Shown here: one piece after another, positions 1 through 5,979 of the stretch
Layout: each line of letters opens with the position of its first letter
How positions within the stretch are numbered: position 1 is the first letter of the stretch
Assembly (NCBI GenBank): GCA_021798435.1
Contig: JAJZGN010000105.1
Span: forward strand, 1-6,853
Origin: a bacterium
GTDB taxonomy: Bacteria; Chloroflexota; Dormibacteria; Aeolococcales; Bog-877
Direction of reading: 5' to 3'
DNA length: 6,853 bases
The notes under the pieces: generated by a model
The model's database searches: none
What the model was told of the DNA's origin: nothing
The model's input: only the letters and a program-made list of their open reading frames with translations
Position numbers and translations under genes: made by a program

Positions 1-1
1 C

Positions 2-1345
2 TACGACGGCCAACAGCAGCCGGACCCGCCTCTTCCCGACCTCCAGTGGTACGAGCCCCTCCTGGTCTACTGGCTCCCCCAGCGCGACTTCGCCTTCGGG
101 ATGGGGATGGTGGCGCTGGGGCTGAGCTGCCTCTGGGAGGCGGTCAGGAGGCGGCGGCTGCCGCTGGCCATCTCCGCCGGCGCCCTCACCGCCGCCGTTC
201 CCCTCTTCAACCCCTTCGGCTATCTGTTCCTGGGGCTCGCGGCCCTCTGGTGGAGCTGGCGCCGCGGGTGGTGGCGGGGGATGGCCGCCTCCATCATCCC
301 GGCGGCCCTCCTGGGGCTGCCCCAACTCTTATTCGAGGTCGCTGGGCCCCACGGGTCCGCGAAGGGGCCCCTCGGGCCCAACCTCTTCCCCGCCCTGGAC
401 CTGGGCTGGCTCTCCCACGCCGCCTCAGCTTGCACCGCGACCCAAATCCAGGCGGGGGATGCCTGTTCCGCCCTCTACCTCGCCGGCGCGTCCCCCGTCG
501 TCATCGTGAGGTACCTGGCCCAGACCCTTTCGCAGCCGTCCTTTTACGGGGCCTTCCTCGGCTTCTGGCTCTCCAACACCGGGATCTTCCTGGTCCTGGC
601 GGCGGGGTTGGTGGCGCTGGCCGCGGCCCGGGGACCGGCCCCGGGCAGAGCCCGACGCCTCCAGCTCCTCCGCTTCTGGGGGCCGGGCTGGTTGGCGTTC
701 CTGCTCGCCAACCTGGTCATCACCCAGCCCTGGAACTGGGACAACACCAAGCTGCTCAGCTATTGGTACCTGGTGGCCGCCATCCCCCTGGCCTGGCTCC
801 TCACCCAGGCGCCCCGGGGAGCCTGGCTCCGGGTTCTGGCGGCCGCCGCCACCCTGACGCTGGTCCTGAGCGGGGTCCTGGCTGAGCTCGCTGGACTGGA
901 GGGGCGGAGCACCACCCTGCAGACTCAGCCCAGCGGCGCCACCGCCACCCTGGCCGGGCCTCCGGAGCTGACGGTCGCCAGGGAGGTGGAGCGGAGGACA
1001 AGCCCGAGGGCGATCTTCCTGACCGAGGGCCAGCCAAATGACCCGGTCACCTCGCTCGCCGGGCGCACCGCGGTGCTGGGCTACTACGGCTGGCTCTGGA
1101 GCTACGGCCAGCCGCTGGCCGCCCGGTACCGCGCGGTGCAGCTGATGTACGCCGGCTGCACCGGCACCGGCTCCTGTCAGGTGGGCTACCTCCTGGCCCG
1201 GTACCGGGTCGGGTACGTCGAGTTCGAGCCCGGTGACTACAACCAGGTCGCTGCCAATCTCGCCTGGTACCGCAGCCAGCGCCTGCCGGTCGTGGCGTCG
1301 GCCCCGGGCTACGTGATCTTCGACGTCCGCCGTCTCTGGCGCTGA
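2..1345 (+). CDS. Polytopic membrane protein, probable GT-C-type glycosyltransferase (5'-truncated by window edge)
   Basis: The frame is already open at base 2, so the N-terminal part lies outside the window. The ATGs at 101 and 107 are probably internal. About 448 codons are visible. The first two thirds hold several hydrophobic segments (roughly bases 101-290, 290-330, 480-640, 680-725, 760-890), with the motif LPQRDF before the first full one and WNWDNTKLLSYWYL at 731-772. The last 150 residues are mainly soluble and contain a GYYGWLWSYG stretch near 1079-1108. This layout, a multi-span core with PQR and WDN motifs and a C-terminal GY-GWLW segment, matches uncharacterised bacterial membrane proteins that I remember as GT-C-like polyprenyl-phosphate-sugar glycosyltransferases. 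That match is from memory. The catalytic acidic residue of GT-C enzymes normally lies in the first outer loop, which is missing here, so activity cannot be judged. It precedes the hydrolase gene by 51 bases and may share its transcript. Confidence 0.6.
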   Translation, partial: YDGQQQPDPPLPDLQWYEPLLVYWLPQRDFAFGMGMVALGLSCLWEAVRRRRLPLAISAGALTAAVPLFNPFGYLFLGLAALWWSWRRGWWRGMAASIIPAALLGLPQLLFEVAGPHGSAKGPLGPNLFPALDLGWLSHAASACTATQIQAGDACSALYLAGASPVVIVRYLAQTLSQPSFYGAFLGFWLSNTGIFLVLAAGLVALAAARGPAPGRARRLQLLRFWGPGWLAFLLANLVITQPWNWDNTKLLSYWYLVAAIPLAWLLTQAPRGAWLRVLAAAATLTLVLSGVLAELAGLEGRSTTLQTQPSGATATLAGPPELTVAREVERRTSPRAIFLTEGQPNDPVTSLAGRTAVLGYYGWLWSYGQPLAARYRAVQLMYAGCTGTGSCQVGYLLARYRVGYVEFEPGDYNQVAANLAWYRSQRLPVVASAPGYVIFDVRRLWR

Positions 1346-1396
1346 GGGCCTGGCGTCCAGCCATACTCCGGGAGTGATTCTGCGGGACCGTGCCCT
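1346..1396. other. 51-base intergenic gap with two short inverted repeats
   Basis: This is the only appreciable gap between the first four genes. It contains CTGG-cgt-CCAG at 1350-1360 and ACTCC-g-GGAGT at 1365-1375. The first arms are too short, and the second loop too tight, for a convincing terminator hairpin, and no T-run follows. The second could be an operator-like palindrome, but 5-base arms arise easily by chance in DNA this rich in G and C. A weak Shine-Dalgarno-like GGGA at 1384-1387 lies 9 bases before the GTG at 1397. I see no clear -35/-10 promoter. Confidence 0.3.
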
Positions 1397-2236
1397 GTGC
1401 TAGACGGGCACTGCCATCTGGTACCCCCTTGGCTGCGGGAGGCTGGGTCGGCGGCCTGGCGCGACTCCTGGTTCGCCACCTGCCACGGCACAGCCCACCC
1501 TCGTTTTGCGTCCGGGCAGGACGTGGTGGCCGCGCTGGACCGCGAGGGCGGAGGACGGGCAGTGGTCTTCGGCTGGCCCTTCTCGGACCCGGGGCTCCTG
1601 GCCGAGGTCAACGACTGGGTCGTTGAGGAGGTCGGGCGCCACCCGGCCAGGCTCACCGGTTTGGCGGTGGTCAACCCCGTCTCGCCGCAGGCAGCGTCCG
1701 AGTTGGAACGCTGCCGGGGGATGGGCCTGGCGGGCCTGGGGGAGCTCAACGCCGACGGCCAGGGGTTCGATCTCGAATGGGGTGGAGGCTTGCGCCGGGC
1801 CCTCATGGTCTGTTCCGACCTGGACTGGCCGGCCGTCATCCATTGCAGCGAACCCGTGGGGCACGACTACGCAGGCAAGGGAAGGGCCACGCCGGAGCGC
1901 CTGTGGCGGCTCCTCGGCCCCCTGCTGGAGGAGGCCAAGGGGCTCAGGCTCTGCCTCGCCCACCTGGGTGGCGGCCTTCCCCTCTACGCTCACATCCCCG
2001 AGGTGGCGAGGCTCTGCCGCAGCCTCTGGTTCGACACGGCAGCCTTGCCCTACCTGTACTCGGAGAACGTGCTGGCCGACGTCGCCCGGTTGATCGGTCG
2101 GGAGCGGATCTGCCTCGGCACCGACTTCCCGCTGCTCCGGCCGAGCCGCTACCGTACGCACCTGGAGGCGATCGCGGGCGCCGAGGGCCGAGATCTCTGG
2201 CTGGAGGAGGCGACACTGCGGTGGGTGGCGGGGTGA
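1397..2236 (+). CDS. Amidohydrolase-2 family metal-dependent hydrolase (TIM barrel)
   Basis: This 279-residue predicted cytoplasmic enzyme has the metal-site landmarks of the amidohydrolase superfamily in order: HCH at residues 5-7 at the end of the first strand, a GLGEL motif with Glu116, His149 in VIHCSEPVGH (residues 147-156), His189 in AHLGGG and Asp243 in GTDFPLL. The family catalyses hydrolysis or decarboxylation with one or two divalent metals. The SEPVGHDYAGKG stretch and following WFDTAALPYLY recall a subgroup of uncharacterised amidohydrolases common in Chloroflexota (from memory), so the substrate is unknown. The GTG start is chosen because the metal-binding HxH of these proteins sits within the first few residues. 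Its stop overlaps the GTG start of the downstream glycosyltransferase by 4 bases, implying translational coupling and a shared pathway. It could instead be called TatD-like, but the DxHCH and GTDFP context fits amidohydrolase-2 better. Confidence 0.88.
   Translation: MLDGHCHLVPPWLREAGSAAWRDSWFATCHGTAHPRFASGQDVVAALDREGGGRAVVFGWPFSDPGLLAEVNDWVVEEVGRHPARLTGLAVVNPVSPQAASELERCRGMGLAGLGELNADGQGFDLEWGGGLRRALMVCSDLDWPAVIHCSEPVGHDYAGKGRATPERLWRLLGPLLEEAKGLRLCLAHLGGGLPLYAHIPEVARLCRSLWFDTAALPYLYSENVLADVARLIGRERICLGTDFPLLRPSRYRTHLEAIAGAEGRDLWLEEATLRWVAG
2230..2236 (+). promoter_or_regulatory. Shine-Dalgarno-like GGGGTGA at the hydrolase/glycosyltransferase junction
   Basis: GGGGTGA resembles the GGAGGTGA consensus and lies 5 bases before the in-frame ATG at 2242. 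It also contains the GTG at 2233 and the upstream gene's TGA stop at 2234-2236. If it acts as a ribosome binding site, the glycosyltransferase starts at the ATG and is 428 residues long. If ribosomes reinitiate at the overlapping GTG, it is 431 residues. The sequence alone does not decide. Confidence 0.4.
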
Positions 2237-3528
2237 GCCAGATGGGGGAGCTGGCGTTCGCCGTGGTCTCCATGGAAGGCCCGGACGAGTACAGCCAGGC
2301 CGGCGGGCTCGGGGTGCGGGTGGCCCACCTCAGCACCGCCCTCGCCGCCGCCGGCTATCCCACCTGGCTCTACTTCGTGGGGGACCCGGGGCGCCCGGCC
2401 ACCGAGGTGCGAGGCGGGGTCACCCTGCGGAGGGTCGCCCAGGAGGTCTCGCGCCAACACCCGAGGGGGGCGTACGACGGGGAGGCCCTCAAGGCCGCCC
2501 ATCTGGCCGCCACCTTCCCCTCTGAGCTGGTGCTCGCATTCGCCCTGCCCCAGCTGCGCGAGGGAAGGACTCCGGTGGTGCTCTTCGAGGAGTGGCACAC
2601 CGCCCCCTTGGTGCGCAGGGTGTCGGACTTCCTCTGGCAGGAGGGGGCGAGGGACCGCTCGCTGCTGGTCTGGAATGCCAACAACCAGTTCGGATTCGAG
2701 GCCATCGACTGGGCGGCCCTCGCCTACACCTCCTCGGTAACGACGGTGAGCCGATACATGCGGGTCCTGCTCCAGGCGCGGGGAGTCGACCCCCTGGTGA
2801 TCCCCAACGGGATCCCGCTGTCGGCGCTGCGGCGCCCTCCTGCGGCCTCGGTCCAGCGCCTGCGGAGGGCGGCGGGCGAACGCCAGTTCGTCCTCAAGAT
2901 CGGGCGCTTTCACCCCGACAAGCGCTGGGCCCAGGCGATCTCCGCTCTGGGCGAGCTGCGGCGCCGGGGAGTACCCGTGCGGATGCTGGCGCGGGGTGGA
3001 GGGGAGTCGTACGGCCGCGAGCTCATGCGTTCCGCTGAGGGGCTTGGCCTCAAGGTCGCCACTTGGAGAGCGCCCATCCATTCCGCCTCCGACCTGGCCG
3101 TGGCCATCGCGGCCAGCTCGGACGCGGACATCCTTGAGCTGGCCACCTTCCTGCCCGAAGCCCTGCTGCCGGTGCTGTACGCGGCCGCTCAGGCGGTGCT
3201 GGCCAACTCCGGCTTCGAGCCCTTTGGGCTGGTGGGGCTGGAGACGATGGCGGCTGGTGGGGTGGCGGTCGTGGGGGCGACGGGCGAGGACTACGCGCGC
3301 CACCGCCACAACTGCCTTGTGGCCCAGACGGACGAGGCCTTCGAACTGGCCGGGATCGTGGAGTCGCTGGTCGCCGAGCCCGGTCTGGAAGGCGCCATCC
3401 GCCGGGCTGGGCGCGCCACCGCCAGGACCTACACCTGGCCCGAGGTGGTGGCCGGGGATCTGGTTCCCCGGCTGCCGCTGCTCGCGGCTCGTCAGATGGT
3501 GCGGTGGCCGGCGCTGCCTAAGGGGTGA
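2233..3528 (+). CDS. GT-B fold glycosyltransferase, GT4-like
   Basis: It is predicted to transfer a sugar from a nucleotide-activated donor; donor and acceptor are unknown. Numbered from the GTG (431 residues), the N-terminal Rossmann domain opens with EYSQAGGLGVRVAHL (residues 19-33), a GGLG loop as in GT4/GT5 glycogen-synthase-like enzymes. The middle has FEEWHT (118-123), NANNQFGF (148-155), TTVSRYM (170-176) and the domain linker IPNGIP (190-195). The C-terminal domain has the donor-site signature GRFHPDKRW (224-232; Arg225, Lys230) and the E-x7-E motif in GFEPFGLVGLE (Glu329, Glu337). All key GT4 elements are present, so it is probably active. No signal peptide or membrane span is evident, suggesting a cytoplasmic enzyme. 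The start is GTG 2233, overlapping the preceding stop, or ATG 2242. The long open frame upstream inside the hydrolase gene is not part of it, since homology-like sequence begins at 2242. It ends overlapping the transporter start. Confidence 0.9.
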   Translation: MSQMGELAFAVVSMEGPDEYSQAGGLGVRVAHLSTALAAAGYPTWLYFVGDPGRPATEVRGGVTLRRVAQEVSRQHPRGAYDGEALKAAHLAATFPSELVLAFALPQLREGRTPVVLFEEWHTAPLVRRVSDFLWQEGARDRSLLVWNANNQFGFEAIDWAALAYTSSVTTVSRYMRVLLQARGVDPLVIPNGIPLSALRRPPAASVQRLRRAAGERQFVLKIGRFHPDKRWAQAISALGELRRRGVPVRMLARGGGESYGRELMRSAEGLGLKVATWRAPIHSASDLAVAIAASSDADILELATFLPEALLPVLYAAAQAVLANSGFEPFGLVGLETMAAGGVAVVGATGEDYARHRHNCLVAQTDEAFELAGIVESLVAEPGLEGAIRRAGRATARTYTWPEVVAGDLVPRLPLLAARQMVRWPALPKG

Positions 3529-4733
3529 GCGCCTCCAGCGCTCTCCGATCCCGCCGCCTTCGGTCCCTGGCGCTCCTGGCGCTGACCTTCGCCGTGGGGT
3601 TCAACTTGAGGGCTGCCGTTCTGGGCGTGCCTCCAGTCCTCAGCACGGTCCGCGGGGAGCTCCACCTCAGCTACTCGCAGGTGGGACTCCTGGGGGGTGT
3701 GCCGATCCTCGCCTTCGGCCTCACGGCCATCCCGGCTGCCCGCCTGGTGCGCCGGCTCGGAGGCTGGCTGGTGGTGACGGCGGGGCTGGGGCTGGCGGCG
3801 GCGGGCGAACTGCTGCGCGCCGCCCCCCTCCAGCCTGCGGCGCTGTTCGTCGGCACCGCGATCATGGGGGTGGGGATCGCGACCACCCAGCCGGGCCTCC
3901 CGGTGCTGGTCCAGGCCTGGTTTCGGGGCCGGGTGCAGAGCTCTTCGGTCACCCTCACCCTAGGGATCACCGTGGGGGAGCTGGTGGCGGCCAGTCTGAC
4001 CGGCTCGGCCCTGCTGCCGGCGGTGGGCAGCTGGCAGGGCACCATGGTGTTCTGGGGCCTTCTCGGACTGCTTTGCGCCGGAGCTTGGGCCGCCTTCGCT
4101 CCCCGGGCAGATGCCGGCCGGACCCCCGACCGGACCTCGCGCTGGCTGCCGCTCGTCCGACCGTCCCGGGTCTGGGCTGTCTACGCCTGCTTCGCCGGGC
4201 AGTCCCTGGTCTTCTTCTCCGCCAACACCTGGATCCCGCTTTCGGCACCGGGCGGGTCTCACTCGGCAGGGGCCACCCTGGCGCTGGCGGCCCTCAACGG
4301 GGTGATGGTGCCGGTGGATCTGGTCCTGGTCTTCTGGCCCCGCCAGTTCGCCACCCGCTGGGAGTTCTACCTGGCCAGCGGGCTGGTGGTGCTTCTGGGA
4401 TGTCTCGCCTGGATCTGGTGGGGCTCCACCGTCCCCTGGCTCGGCCCCGGCCTGATCGGCGCCGGGGTGGCGACCAACTTCGCCGGCCTGCTCGCGTATC
4501 CACCGCTGGTGGCCCCCTCCCACCAGGTGGCCCAGCTCACTGCGGTGATGCTGGCGGTGGGGTACGGCTGTGCCTTCCTCGGGCCACTGCTCGGCGGGGT
4601 GGCGGTGGACCTGGGAGGCGGCCGCCTCTCCCCGTTCATACCCATAACCCTGGCCGCGGCGGTCATGATGGTGGTGTCCCCGGCAGTGCCCCGGAGCCTC
4701 CCTCGCCGGCTGGTCATGGGGGAGGCGGGATGA
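3525..4733 (+). CDS. Major facilitator superfamily transporter, CynX/cyanate-porter-like
   Basis: This 402-residue inner-membrane protein has about twelve hydrophobic spans (roughly residues 13-34, 50-72, 80-98, 103-125, 141-163, 170-191, 216-238, 247-271, 281-298, 303-327, 335-358, 370-388). Spans 6 and 7 are separated by a charged loop near 193-213, the usual 6+6 arrangement. The N-terminal GFNLRAAVLG (residues 25-34), followed by the VGLLGGVPILAFGLTA region, is characteristic of the CynX/YeaN-like branch. Members move cyanate, nitroimidazoles or unknown small molecules, so substrate and direction cannot be assigned. Purine-rich AAGGGG at 3520-3525 is too close to serve the GTG at 3525. The GTGA overlap with the preceding stop therefore points to reinitiation by ribosomes finishing the glycosyltransferase. 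No later start is credible because NLRAA lies in span 1. Being in the operon suggests it handles a substrate or product of its neighbours (inference). Confidence 0.85.
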   Translation: MSASSALRSRRLRSLALLALTFAVGFNLRAAVLGVPPVLSTVRGELHLSYSQVGLLGGVPILAFGLTAIPAARLVRRLGGWLVVTAGLGLAAAGELLRAAPLQPAALFVGTAIMGVGIATTQPGLPVLVQAWFRGRVQSSSVTLTLGITVGELVAASLTGSALLPAVGSWQGTMVFWGLLGLLCAGAWAAFAPRADAGRTPDRTSRWLPLVRPSRVWAVYACFAGQSLVFFSANTWIPLSAPGGSHSAGATLALAALNGVMVPVDLVLVFWPRQFATRWEFYLASGLVVLLGCLAWIWWGSTVPWLGPGLIGAGVATNFAGLLAYPPLVAPSHQVAQLTAVMLAVGYGCAFLGPLLGGVAVDLGGGRLSPFIPITLAAAVMMVVSPAVPRSLPRRLVMGEAG

Positions 4734-4742
4734 CCCTGGGTT

Positions 4743-4749
4743 GAGGAGG
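4743..4749 (+). promoter_or_regulatory. Ribosome binding site of the metallo-hydrolase gene
   Basis: GAGGAGG lies 6 bases before the ATG at 4756. It is the strongest Shine-Dalgarno sequence in the window and fixes that ATG as the start rather than the in-frame TTG at 4741. The site lies in the short gap after the transporter stop. Confidence 0.8.
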
Positions 4750-4755
4750 CGGAGC

Positions 4756-5385
4756 ATGGGAGTGAGCAGGAGCGGGGATGACTGGGACTACCAGGGCGAG
4801 GTCTGGGTGCGGCGGCGTCGGGTCGGCCCGCTCGACAATGACGCCTACTTCGTGGCCTGCCCCGAGACCGGCGAGGCCGTCCTGATCGACGCCGCCAACG
4901 ATGCCCCGCAGCTGATCGCCGCGGCCGAGGGGATGGAGCTCCGGGCAATCCTCGAGACCCACGGGCACTGGGACCACTGGCAGGCGCTGGCCCAGGTCTC
5001 GGGGGAGTTCCCGGCCGCGGTGGTCGCGGCCCACCCCGACGATCTCGGCATGTTTCCCCCGCCCCCGCCCGGACACCATCTCCACGATGGCGAGCTGGTC
5101 GAGTTCGGCCACCGCCGGCTGAGGGTGATCCACACCCCGGGGCACACCCCGGGCAGCGTCTGCTTCCTGGCCCCCGGGGTCCTCTTCTCCGGGGACACCC
5201 TCTTCCCCGGGGGACCCGGCTCCACCCGGCCCCCGGAGGGCGACTTCGCCACCATCCTCGCCAGCATCGAGGTGAAGCTCTGGCCGCTGCCGGACGAGAC
5301 CCTGGTGCTCCCCGGACACGGGGACCCCACCACGATCGGTGCCGAGCGGCCCCAGCTGGATAACTGGCGCCGGCGGGGCTGGTGA
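4756..5385 (+). CDS. Metallo-beta-lactamase-fold hydrolase (glyoxalase II/YcbL-like)
   Basis: The 209-residue product has the complete metal-ligand set of the fold. THGHWDHW gives the HxHxDH motif (His69, His71, Asp73, His74), and HTPGHTPGS (residues 126-134) gives His130. FSGDTLF gives the bridging Asp147 and VLPGHGD gives His188. It should bind two zinc or iron ions and hydrolyse a thioester, ester or related bond in the cytoplasm. The short single-domain form resembles YcbL-type glyoxalase II-like proteins, but without the C-terminal substrate domain of true glyoxalase II the substrate is open. A run of five prolines (101-105) precedes GHHLHDGE, probably a surface loop. The start is ATG 4756, set by a strong ribosome binding site. 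It follows the transporter by 22 bases and is probably co-transcribed, though with independent translation initiation. It ends 4 bases from the convergent rnhB stop. Confidence 0.92.
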   Translation: MGVSRSGDDWDYQGEVWVRRRRVGPLDNDAYFVACPETGEAVLIDAANDAPQLIAAAEGMELRAILETHGHWDHWQALAQVSGEFPAAVVAAHPDDLGMFPPPPPGHHLHDGELVEFGHRRLRVIHTPGHTPGSVCFLAPGVLFSGDTLFPGGPGSTRPPEGDFATILASIEVKLWPLPDETLVLPGHGDPTTIGAERPQLDNWRRRGW

Positions 5386-5389
5386 GCAG

Positions 5390-5965
5390 CTAGAGCGGGA
5401 GCCGGGACTCGAGGTGCACGAAGGTCTTCCGGTGCAGGGCCACCGGGCCCAGCTCGCGGAGGGCCTCGAGGTGCTCTTGGCTCCCGTACCCCTTGTTGCG
5501 CCTCCACCCGAACCGGGGATGGAGACGGTCGAGCTCCACCATCCGGCGATCCCGATGCACCTTGGCGACGATCGAGGCGGCCGAGATCGCCCTCACCAGC
5601 CGGTCCCCCCCGGGGATGCACCGATGGGGCCGGACCGGGTCCAGGCGGAGGTTGCCGTCCACCAGATAGAGCGGTGCCGGCACCCGGCGCATGAGCTCCT
5701 CGAACGCCCAGCGGTTGGCCCATCCGACCCCCCGGAGATCGATCTCCTCGGGCGGCACCTCCACCACCGCGACCGCCTTGGCGGCCTCCAGGATCGCCGC
5801 CTCGGCCCGCTCGCGCTGGGGCGCCGTGAGAAGCTTGCTGTCCCGGAGCAGGGGGTGGGAGAACCCCGCCGGCAGGATGACGGCGGCCGCCACCAGGGGG
5901 CCGGCCAGGGCGCCGCGACCGACCTCGTCCATCCCGCAGGCGCCCTCGGGCACGTCCAGGGACAT
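5390..5965 (-). CDS. rnhB: Ribonuclease HII
   Basis: RNase HII cuts the RNA strand of RNA-DNA hybrids and nicks 5' of single ribonucleotides misincorporated in DNA, starting ribonucleotide excision repair in the cytoplasm. The 191-residue product is of normal length and has every landmark. GMDEVGRGALAGP (residues 11-23) carries Asp13, Glu14 and the GRG ribonucleotide-sensing motif. VDGN carries Asp103, and ASIVAKVHRDR carries the fourth catalytic acid Asp139. NKGYGSQEH (157-165) carries the Tyr160 expected to stack on the 2'-OH nucleotide. HRKTF closes the C terminus. The ATG at 5965 gives an eleven-residue lead before the catalytic strand; Val5 (GTG) or Met12 are less likely alternative starts. 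A weak TAGAG precedes the ATG by 8 bases. It is oriented opposite to the neighbouring operon, so probably transcribed independently. The usual rnhB neighbours rplS, lepB and yraN are not seen nearby. Confidence 0.97.
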   Translation of the reverse strand: MSLDVPEGACGMDEVGRGALAGPLVAAAVILPAGFSHPLLRDSKLLTAPQRERAEAAILEAAKAVAVVEVPPEEIDLRGVGWANRWAFEELMRRVPAPLYLVDGNLRLDPVRPHRCIPGGDRLVRAISAASIVAKVHRDRRMVELDRLHPRFGWRRNKGYGSQEHLEALRELGPVALHRKTFVHLESRLPL

Positions 5966-5979
5966 CTCTTCAACTCTAC
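5966..5979. promoter_or_regulatory. 14-base divergent intergenic gap between rnhB and the unknown gene
   Basis: The minus-strand ATG (5965-5963) and the plus-strand GTG (5980) are separated by only 14 bases, locally poorer in G and C than the surroundings. There is no room for two conventional promoters here, so each gene's promoter must lie within the other's coding region, or the transcripts must be nearly leaderless. No convincing Shine-Dalgarno sequence precedes the GTG. I cannot identify -35/-10 elements. Confidence 0.35.

Noticed and set aside
1365..1375. Palindrome ACTCC-g-GGAGT as a terminator or strong operator
   Set aside because: The 5-base arms and 1-base centre cannot form a stable hairpin, there is no T-tract, and chance occurrence is high in this composition.
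1777..2232. Apparent N-terminal extension of the glycosyltransferase inside the hydrolase gene
   Set aside because: The frame is open by chance because of high GC. The extension is Pro/Arg/Gly-rich and overlaps the hydrolase catalytic region, and recognisable GT sequence starts just after 2233.
2149..3309. Long minus-strand open frame of 386 codons opposite the glycosyltransferase
   Set aside because: It lies antisense to a gene with complete GT4 motifs. Its translation is rich in Arg, Pro, His and Gly without domains, the usual shadow of a high-GC gene.
2996..4744. 582-codon plus-strand frame spanning the glycosyltransferase end and the whole transporter
   Set aside because: Its translation is low-complexity Pro/Gly/Arg/Ala sequence out of frame with two convincingly identified genes.
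3960..4757. Minus-strand frame of 265 codons opposite the transporter
   Set aside because: It is Gln/Gly/His/Pro-rich with no domain, and antisense to the membrane-spanning transporter, whose codon use is coherent.
5101..5220. Clustered CCCCGGGG-like runs in the metallo-hydrolase gene as a repeat element
   Set aside because: They encode the conserved TPGHTPGS and GDTLFPGGPG segments, so Pro and Gly codons explain them.
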